In this document: positions 10,098-19,115 of the stretch, one piece after another | How the letters are laid out: the number at the start of each line of letters is the position of its first letter | Position numbering within the stretch: the first letter of the stretch is position 1 | From: Sphingobium sp. TCM1 | Lineage (GTDB): Bacteria > Pseudomonadota > Alphaproteobacteria > Sphingomonadales > Sphingomonadaceae | DNA length: 64,000 nucleotides | Reading direction: 5' to 3' | Assembly (NCBI RefSeq): GCF_001650725.1 | Contig: NZ_LXVX01000013.1 | Coordinates: forward strand, 127,743 to 191,742 | Notes under the pieces: model-generated | Databases searched by the model: none | Told to the model about the DNA's origin: nothing | The model's input: the letters and a program-made list of their open reading frames with translations, nothing else | Made by a program: the position numbers and the translations under genes

Positions 10098-10208
10098 ATG
10101 GAACATCCCGACTTCTGGCCGGATATTCGCCGTTTCCTGCTGGGTTTCGCTGGCGGCGGAATGATCATCGGCATCTACACGCTGATCAGCGTCCGGCCCG
10201 TTCCCTGA
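10098..10208 (+). CDS. 36-residue single-span membrane protein
   Basis: This short gene has a very good ribosome binding site (GGAGGAA, 8 bases ahead of the ATG at 10098) and ends with TGA at 10206-10208. The product begins MEHPDFWPDIRRFLLGF, then has a glycine- and isoleucine-rich span (GGGMIIGIYTLI) long enough to cross the membrane once, and ends SVRPVP. Its last 23 bases overlap the 3' end of the convergent ykvA-type gene. I do not recognise a family. The strong start signal and clean amphipathic-plus-span layout make it likely to be real. Confidence 0.6.
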   Translation: MEHPDFWPDIRRFLLGFAGGGMIIGIYTLISVRPVP

Positions 10209-10569
10209 TCGCCCAGACCGACAGGATCGTCAGGCCGGCCATCCATAGCAGGATGATGAAGATCGCCCCCGCCCTGCTGGCCGGCCGCTTCTCCAGGCGA
10301 TCGGCCTCTTCGCGGCACCGCGCCATCAGCGCAGCCGGGATGCAGGCGATCGCCAGGGCTATGCCCAGCGGCACGATCAGCAGATCGTCAAGCAGTCCGA
10401 TCACGGGAATGAAGTCGGGGATCAGGTCGATCGGACTGAGCGCATAGGCCGCAACGAGCAACGCTATGCCGCGCGCAGGCAAAGGGGTATCCGGGCAGCG
10501 CGCCGCGATCCACAGTGCCACGGCATCCCGCTTCAGCCGCTTCGCCCAAGTCTTGAGCGTGACCAGCAT
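10186..10569 (-). CDS. YkvA/DUF1232 family membrane protein
   Basis: A 127-residue inner-membrane protein of unknown function. The DUF1232 core is clear: YALSPIDLIPDFIPVIGLLDDLLI, here read as the segments YALSPIDLIPDF and IGLLDDLLIVPLG. A hydrophobic span (AIFIILLWMAGLTILSVW) follows at the C-terminus. Its ATG overlaps the comM stop by one base (TGATG), so it is translationally coupled to comM. It converges on the 36-residue gene. Confidence 0.88.
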   Translation of the reverse strand: MLVTLKTWAKRLKRDAVALWIAARCPDTPLPARGIALLVAAYALSPIDLIPDFIPVIGLLDDLLIVPLGIALAIACIPAALMARCREEADRLEKRPASRAGAIFIILLWMAGLTILSVWAIRERAGR

Positions 10570-12077
10570 CAGTTCACCGGCGCGCGCCGACGATAGCTGA
10601 GCGCTTCCGCGACATGTACGCGCCCCACCTGCTCCGCATTGGCAAGATCGGCAATCGTCCGGGCCACCCGCAGCACGCGCGTGTAGCCGCGCGCCGATAG
10701 CTTCATCGCGGCGGCGGCCTGCGCGAGCAATTGCCGCCCCGCCTCATCGGGGCCAGCCACATCCTCCAGTCTCTCCCCATTCACCTCCGCATTGGTGCGC
10801 AGACCGCTGCCCGCATAGCGCGCCGTTTGCACCGCCCGTGCCGCAGCGACCCGCGCCGCGACCTCGGCCGATCCTTCGGCCGGCGGTGGCAACACCAGGT
10901 CGGCCGCCGTCACGGCCTGCACCTCCACATGCAGGTCGATGCGGTCGAGCAGAGGCCCGGACACCTTGGCCTGATAATCCGACGCGCAGCGCGGCGCACG
11001 CGAACAGGCCAGAGAGGGATCGCCCAGATGCCCGCAACGGCAGGGGTTCATGGCCGCGATCAATTGCACCCGCGCCGGGAAGGTCACATGCGCGTTGGCC
11101 CGCGCCACCGTGACCTCGCCCGTCTCCAGCGGTTGCCGCAGCGAATCTAGCACGGTGCGCTGGAATTCGGGCAGTTCGTCGAGGAACAGGACGCCCAGAT
11201 GCGCCATGCTGACCTCGCCCGGCCGCGCCTTCAGGCCGCCACCCACCAAGGCGGCCATCGAGGCGCTGTGATGCGGGTTGCGGAAGGGGCGCGCCCGGCT
11301 GATCCGACCGCCCTCCAGCGTGCCGGCAACGCTCGCCACCATCGAGCTTTCCAGTGCCTCGGACGGCGTCATTTCCGGCAATATACCCGGCAGGCAACTC
11401 GCCATCAGCGACTTGCCCGCGCCCGGTGGCCCCACCATCAAGAGGTTATGACCACCGGCTGCCGCGATCTCCAACGCGCGCTTGGCAACCTCCTGCCCCT
11501 TCACCTGTTTCAGGTCGGCGGTCCGCACCGGCGCCCCGACCGCGCCCGGTTGGGGCGGAGACAGTGCAGAGGTGCCCTTGAAATGGTTAAGCAGGCTCAG
11601 CAGGTCCGGCGCGGCCACCACCTCCACCTGCCCTGCCCAGGCGGCTTCGGCCCCCTGCGCCGCCGGGCAGACCAGCCCCATTTCCTGCCCGCCCGCATGG
11701 AGCGCGGCAAGCAGCACGCCGGGCGAGGGCGCGGTCCGCCCGTCCAGACCCAATTCGCCCACCACTACATAGCCCGCCAGCGTCTCGGCATCGATCACCC
11801 CCATCGCTCCCAGCAGGGCGAGCGCGATCGGCAGATCGAAATGGCTGCCTTCCTTGGGCAGGTCGGCCGGCGACAGGTTCACGGTGATCCGCTTGGGCGG
11901 CAGCGACAGGCCGATCGCGGCGATGGCGTTGCGCACGCGCTCCCGGCTTTCCGCGACCGCCTTGTCAGGCAGGCCGACAAGGATGAAATTGGGGAGGCCG
12001 GGGACCAGCTGACACTGCACCTCCACGGCGCGCGCCTCCAGCCCCAGATAGGCGACCGTCGAAACCGTAGCGACCAA
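10569..12077 (-). CDS. comM: ComM-like Mg-chelatase family AAA+ ATPase (YifB)
   Basis: ComM is a hexameric helicase that promotes branch migration during natural transformation, and family members occur widely. The 502 residues comprise an N-terminal Lon-like fold (ARAVEVQCQLVPGLPNF, GLPDKAVAESRERVRNAI), the AAA+ core with Walker A MVGPPGAGKSLMA and Walker B VLFLDELPEF, and a C-terminal part with four cysteines (NPCRCGHLGDP...SLACSRAPRC) and ending SYRRRAPVN. Length and domains are typical. The start lies 20 bases downstream of the rlmE stop. Confidence 0.93.
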   Translation of the reverse strand: MVATVSTVAYLGLEARAVEVQCQLVPGLPNFILVGLPDKAVAESRERVRNAIAAIGLSLPPKRITVNLSPADLPKEGSHFDLPIALALLGAMGVIDAETLAGYVVVGELGLDGRTAPSPGVLLAALHAGGQEMGLVCPAAQGAEAAWAGQVEVVAAPDLLSLLNHFKGTSALSPPQPGAVGAPVRTADLKQVKGQEVAKRALEIAAAGGHNLLMVGPPGAGKSLMASCLPGILPEMTPSEALESSMVASVAGTLEGGRISRARPFRNPHHSASMAALVGGGLKARPGEVSMAHLGVLFLDELPEFQRTVLDSLRQPLETGEVTVARANAHVTFPARVQLIAAMNPCRCGHLGDPSLACSRAPRCASDYQAKVSGPLLDRIDLHVEVQAVTAADLVLPPPAEGSAEVAARVAAARAVQTARYAGSGLRTNAEVNGERLEDVAGPDEAGRQLLAQAAAAMKLSARGYTRVLRVARTIADLANAEQVGRVHVAEALSYRRRAPVN

Positions 12078-12097
12078 TGATCCCCCTTAACGGCCGC

Positions 12098-12772
12098 TCA
12101 GGCCTGATCGTCTGCCCGTCCCTTGAATCCCTGCGCCACGACATACCATTCGACGCTGCCCTTGCGGCTGGCCGGCGGCTTGGCGTGCTTGATCGTCGTG
12201 AAATGCTTCTTGAGCACCGCCAGCAACTCGGCGTCCGTGCCGCCTGCAAAGACCTTCGCGACGAAGGTGCCGCCCTTGCGCAGATTTTCGACCGCGAACA
12301 GCGCCGCCGCCTCGACCAGGCCCATGGTGCGCAGATGGTCGGTCTGGGCATGGCCGACCGTGTTGGCCGCCATGTCCGAAATCACCAGGTCCGGCTCCTG
12401 CCCCAGCGCCTCGCGTAGCAGGTCCGGCGCCTTGTCGTCCATGAAGTCCATTTCGAACAGGGTGACGCCGGGAATCGGATCGGTCGGCAGCAGGTCGATC
12501 CCGACTACCGCCGCTTTGGGCGCCATCTCGCGCACCACCTGCGCCCAGCCGCCAGGTGCGACGCCCAGGTCGACGACCGCGCGCGATCCCTTCACGAAAT
12601 GGAATTTCTCGTCCAACTCGATCAGCTTGAAGGCGGCGCGGCTGCGCCATCCTTCAGCCTTCGCCTTGCGGACATAGGGATCGTTGAGATGCCGCTCCAG
12701 CCAGCGCACCGACTGCGCCGTGCGCCCCTTGGCCGACTTGACCCGCACTTTGCCCGCGCCCGCGCCTCTCAC
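12098..12772 (-). CDS. rlmE: 23S rRNA 2'-O-ribose methyltransferase (RlmE/FtsJ)
   Basis: The enzyme methylates U2552 of 23S rRNA with SAM. The K-D-K-E catalytic set is present: RSRAAFKLIELDEKF, VISDMAAN, FVAKVFAGG and GSVEWYVVAQGF. The SAM loop reads VVDLGVAPGGWAQ. The start is taken as the GTG at 12772-12770, which overlaps the ppx stop in a GTGA arrangement and gives 224 residues. The first 18 residues are basic (RGAGAGKVRVKSAKG). A long in-frame extension upstream overlaps ppx and is not credible. Confidence 0.93.
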   Translation of the reverse strand: MRGAGAGKVRVKSAKGRTAQSVRWLERHLNDPYVRKAKAEGWRSRAAFKLIELDEKFHFVKGSRAVVDLGVAPGGWAQVVREMAPKAAVVGIDLLPTDPIPGVTLFEMDFMDDKAPDLLREALGQEPDLVISDMAANTVGHAQTDHLRTMGLVEAAALFAVENLRKGGTFVAKVFAGGTDAELLAVLKKHFTTIKHAKPPASRKGSVEWYVVAQGFKGRADDQA

Positions 12773-13899
12773 ATCACTCTCCCGTCGCGGTCCATCAGCC
12801 CGCGCAAAATGCCCTCGCGAATGCCCCGGTCGGCGACGCCCAGTCGCTCGGCCGGCCAGATGTCGAGGATCGATTCCAATATGGCGCAGCCGGCCACGAC
12901 CAGATCGGCCCGTTCCGTGCCGATGCAGGGCAGCTTCTGCCGCTCGGCCAGCGCCATGCCCGACAGCCGGTCCGAAATGGAGCGCATCGATTCGCATGGA
13001 ACGATCAGCCCGTCGATCGCCTGCCGGTCATAACGGGGGAGGTTGAGGTGCAGGCTGGCCAGTGTCGTCACCGTGCCCGAAGTGCCGAGCAGGCGGATAC
13101 CCTCGGCATCGCGCGGCAGCCGACGGGCCAGCGGCGAGAAGGCATCCGCCACCCGCGCACGCATCCGGCCATAGGCCGCCAGTCGCTCCGCCGGATCGCC
13201 ATGGTCGAACGCCTCGCTCTCGGTCAGCGACACGACGCCCCAGGGGGCGCTGACCCAATCCACGATATGCGGCGCGCCATCCCCATGGGCATCGACCAGC
13301 ACCAGTTCCGTCGAGCCGCCGCCAATGTCGAAGATCAACGCCGGGCCATGTCCCGGCTCCAGCAGCGCATGGCAGCCCAGCACCGCCAGCCTTGCCTCTT
13401 CCTGCGCGCTGATGATGTCGAGCGCGATGCCGGTTTCGCGATAGACGCGCTGGATGAACTCGGCCCCGTTGGACGCCCGGCGACACGCCTCGGTTGCGAC
13501 CGACCGGGCGAGCGTCACATGGCGGCGGCGGAGCTTGTCGGCGCACACCGACAGCGCGGCAATGGCGCGATCGATCGCCGCGTCGCTGATCCGGCCGGTC
13601 GACGCCAGCCCCTCGCCCAACCGGACGATGCGCGAAAAGGCATCGACGACGATGAAGCCATCTGCCGAAGGCTTGGCGATCAGCAACCGGCAATTATTGG
13701 TGCCTAGGTCGATCGCGGCATAGGAGCGCCGTTCACGCGCGCCATGAAGCGCGAATCCCCGCTGCTTCGACGGGGGAGGAATGGCCGCAGCCTTGCTCCC
13801 TTCGCCCGGACCGGAGCGGGCGCTTTTGCCCGCATAACGGCCGGTCGGGCCGGAACTCTGCGGCGATGGGCGGCTCTGCTGCACCATGCCGTAACTCAC
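12769..13899 (-). CDS. Exopolyphosphatase / ppGpp-pppGpp phosphohydrolase family
   Basis: Ppx/GppA proteins split polyphosphate or pppGpp and share the actin-like ATPase fold. The phosphate 1 loop SYAAIDLGTNNCRLLIA, the catalytic-strand ARSVATEACRRASN, the glycine loop IFDIGGGSTELVLVD and the adenosine loop LLGTSGTVTTLA are intact. At 376 residues it is the short alphaproteobacterial form without the C-terminal HD part. A 58-residue Ser/Arg/Pro-rich N-extension precedes the domain, so the true start may lie downstream of the GTG at 13899. Which substrate is used cannot be decided. It is coupled to rlmE. Confidence 0.88.
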   Translation of the reverse strand: MSYGMVQQSRPSPQSSGPTGRYAGKSARSGPGEGSKAAAIPPPSKQRGFALHGARERRSYAAIDLGTNNCRLLIAKPSADGFIVVDAFSRIVRLGEGLASTGRISDAAIDRAIAALSVCADKLRRRHVTLARSVATEACRRASNGAEFIQRVYRETGIALDIISAQEEARLAVLGCHALLEPGHGPALIFDIGGGSTELVLVDAHGDGAPHIVDWVSAPWGVVSLTESEAFDHGDPAERLAAYGRMRARVADAFSPLARRLPRDAEGIRLLGTSGTVTTLASLHLNLPRYDRQAIDGLIVPCESMRSISDRLSGMALAERQKLPCIGTERADLVVAGCAILESILDIWPAERLGVADRGIREGILRGLMDRDGRVM

Positions 13900-13980
13900 T
13901 TCTGCTTATCGCCAGTCCCAAAGACGGGACCGGAACTTGCCAACATGCTTAAGCAGATACGGGCAGATGCGCAAGGAGGG

Positions 13981-14007
13981 GGGAGCCGCCCACCGCAAGC
14001 GGCTCCC
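13981..14007. terminator. Hairpin between ppx and the M20 peptidase gene
   Basis: GGGAGCCGC (13981-13989) pairs with GCGGCTCCC (13999-14007) over a 9-base loop. It lies 57 bases after the stop of the M20 peptidase gene on the minus strand. There is no T tract on either side, so termination is plausible but not certain. Confidence 0.4.
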
Positions 14008-14063
14008 CGCCTGTCTGAAGTGAGGCGGCTTGGAAGACGCGCTTCAGCGCATGTCCGGAGGTT

Positions 14064-15488
14064 TTACCGGGTATAGGCCTTGACCAGCCGATAAAGGAAG
14101 GCCCGGCCGTCAAGCAGCGACTTCACGCGGATGCGCTCATTGAGACCATGGACGCCCTGCCCGTCCGGGTCCGCGAACATACCGGACACGCCATAGGTCG
14201 GGATGCCCGCCGCATTGGTGAAACGGCCGTCGGTCGCTCCGGTGGCGAGGCGCGGAATTACGGGCACGCCCGGCCACATTTCCCTGGTCAGCGCTTCGAT
14301 CGGTCCCATGATCTGCGGCGTCAGTTCGGGTGCCGACGACTTGGGCTGGGGCGGATCGGCCAGGTCGACCTTCACCCGGGGATCGGCCGCAACCTCCTTC
14401 AACCGCGCCAAAACGGATTCGACGCTCTCGCCTGGAATGATCCTGCAATTGACGTTCGCCGTCACGGATTGCGGCTGGGCGTTGGGCGCATGGCCGCCGG
14501 AGACCAGCGTCGGAATGCAGGTGGTCCGCAGCGTGGCGTTCCAACTCGCATTCTCGGCCGACACGGCGGCATAATCCGCCTCGCTTGCCGTGCCCGCACC
14601 GATCGCCGCCATCGCCGCCGATACCTTGCCGGGGTAAAGCGGCGCCGAAGCCCCAAAATAGGCTTTGGCGGCCGGGGTCAGGTTCACGGGAAAATCATAA
14701 TCGTTCACCCGTGCAAGCGCAGCAGCCATCCAGCCGATCGCATTGAAACGCGGCGTCTGGCGCGAACTATGCCCGCCCGGCGCGGTCGCGCTGAAGGCGA
14801 AGTCCTGATAGACTTTCTCGCCCGCCTGCACTCCCTGACTGACCGGCTTTCCGCTCTCGTCCAGCGACCCGCCGCCGCCTTCGTTGAGCGCCCAGCCGGC
14901 CTTCAATGCGTCGGGCCGGTTCTTGAGCAGATATTCGACGCCGTTCAGCGCCTTCTCCGTTTCCTCGCCGCAGGTCAGCGCCAGCTTGATCGTGCGTTTG
15001 GGCTTGTAACCCTCCTGCTTGTAGCGGACCATCTGGTCGGTAAAGGCCGCCGCCATCGCCTTGTCGTCGGAGGTGCCTCGGCCGTAGAAATAGCCCCCTT
15101 CCTCGATCAGGGTGAAGGGATCGCGCTGCCAGTCGGCGCGCTTGGCCGCCACGACATCAATATGGGCCAGCAGCAGCACTGCGGGCAGCTTCGCATCGCT
15201 CCCGCGCAGGATGGCCGACAGATTGCCTTCCTTCGGATGGGTGGGATCGACAATTATCTGGACATCGTCGGCGGCATAGCCCGCCGCCTTCAGCCGCGCC
15301 CCCATCCGCTCGGCCGCGAGCGTGCAGCTCCCGTCCGGCCAGCTGGAATCGGTTTCCACCAGTTCCTTGTAAAGCGCCCGGAACGGGGCCTCGCCCCCAC
15401 GCGCCTGCGCATCGGCTGTGGCCGCATGGGCGCTGGTCGTGACGAGAAGCGCAGCCAGCAGAGCGGCAGCGGGACGGCGAAATGGCAT
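14064..15488 (-). CDS. Exported M20/M28-type zinc peptidase
   Basis: A 474-residue metallopeptidase of the M20 family. I start it at the ATG at 15488, where MPFRRPAAALLAALL...TSAHA forms a standard signal peptide (GGGGGC upstream); an in-frame start 25 codons earlier would bury it. Metal and catalytic residues are visible in LLLAHIDVVAA, YGRGTSDDKAMAA, CGEETEKALNG and the dimerisation domain GGHSSRQTPRFNA, with the last ligand in RLATGATDGR. Substrate unknown; it probably degrades peptides in the periplasm. Confidence 0.9.
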   Translation of the reverse strand: MPFRRPAAALLAALLVTTSAHAATADAQARGGEAPFRALYKELVETDSSWPDGSCTLAAERMGARLKAAGYAADDVQIIVDPTHPKEGNLSAILRGSDAKLPAVLLLAHIDVVAAKRADWQRDPFTLIEEGGYFYGRGTSDDKAMAAAFTDQMVRYKQEGYKPKRTIKLALTCGEETEKALNGVEYLLKNRPDALKAGWALNEGGGGSLDESGKPVSQGVQAGEKVYQDFAFSATAPGGHSSRQTPRFNAIGWMAAALARVNDYDFPVNLTPAAKAYFGASAPLYPGKVSAAMAAIGAGTASEADYAAVSAENASWNATLRTTCIPTLVSGGHAPNAQPQSVTANVNCRIIPGESVESVLARLKEVAADPRVKVDLADPPQPKSSAPELTPQIMGPIEALTREMWPGVPVIPRLATGATDGRFTNAAGIPTYGVSGMFADPDGQGVHGLNERIRVKSLLDGRAFLYRLVKAYTR

Positions 15489-15581
15489 GAAAAAGCCCCC
15501 TTGGTTCAAAGAGGGTGCGACATTGGCCAAAGCGCCTCGAGAGGGCAAGGCGCTATCATGCACGCCCTATCCGACGGGATT

Positions 15582-15974
15582 TCAAAGCGGCAGCAACGCC
15601 GCCACGATCTGCCGTTCCTCGGCGCGCAGCACGCCCCAGGCGCGGGCCGCCGCGCGGCTGTCCATCGCCTCTACGCCCATGCCCAGCGCCTCAACCGCGC
15701 GGACGAAGGCGCGCGGCGGCTGGCGCAGACCGGCGCCGGTTCCCAGCAGCAGGAATTCCGGACGCGGGTCGATGGCGAACAAATCCCCCAGCGATTCCAG
15801 CGTCAGCGCATCGACTGCCGGAGCATTCGTCCAGGCCAGCGCCCGCACCGGGCTGAGAAGCAGGCCGTCAGGGAACACATCGTCCCGTACCCGGAAGCCC
15901 CGGCCCTGAAAGCCGGTGACGATCGGCCCTTGTCCGCCATCATCACGGCGCAGCTTGATCCCCGCGTCGGTCAG
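15582..15974 (-). CDS. Mth938-like (DUF498) domain protein, probable CTG start
   Basis: The family (also called AAMDC or NDUFAF3-like) has a small Rossmann-like fold and often sits next to secDF in Alphaproteobacteria. The conserved region GPIVTGFQGRGFRVRDD continues into DGLLLSPVRALAW, and GTGAGLRQPPRAF matches the family core. The only ATG/GTG/TTG start in frame is the GTG at 15878, which would cut off the conserved first strand. A CTG at 15974-15972 overlaps the secF stop codon in a CTGA arrangement, like the usual ATGA, and restores a 130-residue protein. Confidence 0.7.
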   Translation of the reverse strand: MTDAGIKLRRDDGGQGPIVTGFQGRGFRVRDDVFPDGLLLSPVRALAWTNAPAVDALTLESLGDLFAIDPRPEFLLLGTGAGLRQPPRAFVRAVEALGMGVEAMDSRAAARAWGVLRAEERQIVAALLPL

Positions 15975-16969
15975 GGGCGCGCTCCGTCATCACGGCTTGC
16001 CTCTCTGGGCCCCACGCGTTCGGCGGTTCCGGCATAGCCCTTCTTCGCCGCCTTCTTTTCCGCCGCCTGCGGGGTCAGGCCCAGCGTGATCAACAGCGAA
16101 GACGAAACATAGACCGACGAATAGGTACCGACGATGATGCCCAGCATCATGGCGGCGGTGAAGCCGCGCAGCACATGGCCGCCGAACAGCAACAACGCGC
16201 CCAGCGCCAGCATGACCGTCACCGACGTCATGACCGTGCGCGGCAGCGTTTCGTTGACCGACAGGTCGATCAGTGCCTTCATGTCCATCTTGCGATATTT
16301 ACGCATATTTTCGCGGATGCGGTCGTCGATCACCATCTTGTCGTTGATCGAATAGCCCACGATCGTCAGCACGGCGGCGATGATGTTGAGGTCGAATTCC
16401 AACTGGGTGACGGCAAAGAAACCCAAGGTCATCAGCACGTCATGGACGATCGCGACGAAGGTCGAGACGCCGAACTGCCATTCGTAGCGGAACCAGGAAA
16501 AGATCGCGATACCGACGATCGCCAGCACGACGGCGAGCACGCCATTCTGGATCAGTTCGCCCGACACCTTACCCGACACCGTATCGTAGCGGGAGAAGGT
16601 GACGCCGGGAAACTCGGCGGTCATCGCGTTACGGGTCTTTTCGACCACGGCGTTGGCCGCGCCCGCGCCGCCTTGCTCGGGCAAGGGCAGGCGAATCTGC
16701 ACGGTCTTGGGATCGCCGAATTGCTGGAGCGAGCTTTCGCCCACGCCCAGCCGTCCGATGGTCGCCCGCACCCTGTCGGTCTCGACATTCTGCGGGAATT
16801 TCGCCTCGATCATGAGGCCGCCGACAAAATCGACGCCCAGGTTGAGCCCCTTGTAGGCGGTCGCCCCCACGGCCAGCACGGTCAGCAGCGCCGTCAGCGC
16901 GAAGGCCCAATGGCGGATCGCGACGAAGCCGATATTGGTGTTGTCGGGGACAAGCTTGAGCAGTTTCAT
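15971..16969 (-). CDS. secF: Protein translocase subunit SecF
   Basis: SecF works with SecD to pull preproteins through SecYEG using the proton gradient. The 332 residues have the first membrane span, the periplasmic P1 motif NLGVDFVGGLMIEAKFP, and spans 2-6 with TVIGYSINDKMVIDDRIREN (the conserved GYSxNDxxVxxDRxREN box, Val replaced in part) and NETLPRTVMTSVTVM. The C-tail is Lys-rich (AAEKKAAKKGY). The ATG lies 19 bases after the secD stop. The Mth938-like gene begins on its stop codon. Confidence 0.96.
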   Translation of the reverse strand: MKLLKLVPDNTNIGFVAIRHWAFALTALLTVLAVGATAYKGLNLGVDFVGGLMIEAKFPQNVETDRVRATIGRLGVGESSLQQFGDPKTVQIRLPLPEQGGAGAANAVVEKTRNAMTAEFPGVTFSRYDTVSGKVSGELIQNGVLAVVLAIVGIAIFSWFRYEWQFGVSTFVAIVHDVLMTLGFFAVTQLEFDLNIIAAVLTIVGYSINDKMVIDDRIRENMRKYRKMDMKALIDLSVNETLPRTVMTSVTVMLALGALLLFGGHVLRGFTAAMMLGIIVGTYSSVYVSSSLLITLGLTPQAAEKKAAKKGYAGTAERVGPREASRDDGARP

Positions 16970-16988
16970 GTCTTTCTCTCCCGCCCCG

Positions 16989-18587
16989 TCAGATATGGAT
17001 TTCGGTCGGGCGCGTGGTGCGGACCCAGCGCGCGGCGAGCAGGCGCGTGAAGGTCACGGCCGTGAACACGCTGGTCGCGATGCCGATCAGCAGCACGATG
17101 GCGAAGCCCTTGACCGGGCCGGAACCCAGCGCCAGCATGATGCCGCCGGCAATGGCGTGGGTCACGTTCGCCTCGAAAATGGTGCGGCTGGCTTCCTTGT
17201 AGCCGAACTCGATCGCCTGCACCACGCCGCGGCCCCGCCGCCGCTCCTCGCGGATGCGTTCGTAGATGAGGACGTTGGCATCGACCGCAGTACCGATGGT
17301 CAGCACGAAACCGGCGATGCCCGGCAGCGTCAGCGTCGCCCCCAACATGCCCATCACGCCCAGGATCACCGCCACGTTGATGGCGACGGCGATGTTGGCA
17401 TAGATGCCGAAGCGGCCATAGCTGAGGAACATGAAGCCCGCGACCGCGACCACCGCGATGATCGAGGCGATCATGCCGGCGCGGATCGAGTCCGCTCCCA
17501 GGCCGGGTCCGACCGTGCGTTCCTCCACCACGGTCAGCGCGACCGGCAGCTTACCAGACCGCAGGGCGATGGCGAGCTGGTTGGCGCTTTCGACGGTGAA
17601 GCTGCCTGCGATCTGGGCGCTTCCGCCCAGGATCGGCTCGTTGATATTGGGAGCCGACAGCACCTTGCCGTCCAGGATGATGGCGAAGGGACGATTGACA
17701 TTCTGCGACGTCACCTGGCCGAATTTGCGGCCGCCCGATCCGTTAAAACGGATGTTGACGATCGCCTCGTTGCTCTGGCCGTAGCCTTGGGTGGCGTCGG
17801 TCAGATCCTCGCCGGACACCATCACTTGGCGCTTCACCGCGATCACCGGCACGCCGCTCGGATTGTTTGGATAAGGCAGGACTTCGCTGCCCACCGGCGC
17901 GCGGCCCTGCGCCACTTCGGCCGGGTTGGCCGTGGTGTCGACCAGCTTGAATTCCAGCTTGGCGGTCTGGCCGAGCAGATCCTTGAGCGCCTTGGGATCC
18001 TGAAGACCTGGCACCTGCACGACGATGCGGTTGCCACCCTGCTGCTGGATGGTCGGCTCGCGCGTGCCCATTTCGTCGATGCGCTTGCGAATGACCTCGG
18101 TCGCGACTTCCATCGCGCTCTTGACCGCATTGTCGATGCCCGCATCGGTGGGCGTGATGACAATGGTGGAGCTGTTCACCACCTCGACATTGAAATCGCG
18201 CTGCCCGGTCAGGCCCGCGCCCTGCGTCAGCGGCCGGATGCGCTCGACGGCGGCATCCACCTGGGCGGGATCGCGCACCATGAAGCTGAGCTTCCCGTCG
18301 CGGCTGGAGATATCGCCGATCGCGATCCTGGGATCGCCACGGCGCAATTCCGTGCGAACCTGCTCCTCCATGTTGGTCAGCCGCTGCTTGGCAACGTCCT
18401 GGGTCGATGCTTCGAGCAGCAGATGGCTGCCGCCCGCCAGGTCGAGGCCGAGATTGACGCGCGTCTGCATGAAGCCGGGCAGCTTCGCGACGGTCGCGTC
18501 GGGCAGGAAGCTGGGCACGGCGCACACTACGCCGATGACCAGGGGCAGGAGGATCGCGGCGACCGCCCAGCGCGAAAAGTTCAGCAT
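16989..18587 (-). CDS. secD: Protein translocase subunit SecD
   Basis: The 532-residue SecD partners SecF in protein export. It has an N-terminal span (WAVAAILLPLVIGVVCAVPS), the P1 base motif NLGLDLAGGSHLLLEA, the large periplasmic domain, and a six-span C-terminal part containing GTAVDANVLIYERIREE, the family signature. The start lies 8 bases after the yajC stop, and secD-secF are 19 bases apart, so yajC-secD-secF form one unit on the minus strand. Confidence 0.96.
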   Translation of the reverse strand: MLNFSRWAVAAILLPLVIGVVCAVPSFLPDATVAKLPGFMQTRVNLGLDLAGGSHLLLEASTQDVAKQRLTNMEEQVRTELRRGDPRIAIGDISSRDGKLSFMVRDPAQVDAAVERIRPLTQGAGLTGQRDFNVEVVNSSTIVITPTDAGIDNAVKSAMEVATEVIRKRIDEMGTREPTIQQQGGNRIVVQVPGLQDPKALKDLLGQTAKLEFKLVDTTANPAEVAQGRAPVGSEVLPYPNNPSGVPVIAVKRQVMVSGEDLTDATQGYGQSNEAIVNIRFNGSGGRKFGQVTSQNVNRPFAIILDGKVLSAPNINEPILGGSAQIAGSFTVESANQLAIALRSGKLPVALTVVEERTVGPGLGADSIRAGMIASIIAVVAVAGFMFLSYGRFGIYANIAVAINVAVILGVMGMLGATLTLPGIAGFVLTIGTAVDANVLIYERIREERRRGRGVVQAIEFGYKEASRTIFEANVTHAIAGGIMLALGSGPVKGFAIVLLIGIATSVFTAVTFTRLLAARWVRTTRPTEIHI

Positions 18588-18595
18588 GACGCCGC

Positions 18596-18931
18596 TCAGT
18601 CGTTCGCGGGCTTGGCGGTGGCCGGGTCGATCACGTCGGTCAGGGTCGACTTGACCGCCTTCACCTTCATGCCGGGGGCCAGTTCGACATCGGCGTAAAT
18701 CTCGTCGACCCGCACGACCTTGCCGACAAGACCACCGCCGGTGACGACCTGATCGCCCTTCTTCACGGCGTCGATCTTCGCCTTATGCTCCTTCATCTTC
18801 TTCTGCTGCGGACGGATAAGCAGGAAATAGAAGACCACGAAGATCAGGACCAGCGGCGCCATCTGCACCAGGACACTGGCGCCGGAGGCTTGCCCGCCCG
18901 CGGTCTGGGCAAAGGCTGGAGTAATGAACAT
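18596..18931 (-). CDS. yajC: Preprotein translocase accessory subunit YajC
   Basis: A 111-residue single-span protein of the SecDF-YajC complex. The span APLVLIFVVFYFLLIRPQQK and the following QKKMKEHKAKIDAVKKGDQV and VTGGGLVGKVVRV are the family hallmarks. The start at 18931 (MFITPAFAQTAGG) has AAGG upstream and is preferred to an in-frame GTG or ATG 17 codons earlier, which adds a polar tail not typical of the family. First gene of the secDF unit. Confidence 0.95.
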   Translation of the reverse strand: MFITPAFAQTAGGQASGASVLVQMAPLVLIFVVFYFLLIRPQQKKMKEHKAKIDAVKKGDQVVTGGGLVGKVVRVDEIYADVELAPGMKVKAVKSTLTDVIDPATAKPAND

Positions 18932-19074
18932 GGGTGGGACTGCCTTATTTTCTGTCGGTCGCGGATGCCGGTCGGCACCCACGGATCAAGGGCGGGCGGC
19001 TAACACAGATGCGCCGGGCGAGGCAATATGATTAGGGATTCGGCCCTGCCGTGAAAAGAGCTGCGATTGAGCGC

Positions 19075-19103
19075 TTGCAACTTCGCTCGCGTGCTTCTAA
19101 AGG
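19075..19103 (+). promoter_or_regulatory. Probable promoter of tRNA-Pro
   Basis: TTGCAA (19075-19080) and TAAAGG (19098-19103) are 17 bases apart and lie just upstream of the tRNA (starts 19116). The -35 box is good, the -10 box weaker. Confidence 0.45.
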
Positions 19104-19115
19104 GCGCCCTCCGGT

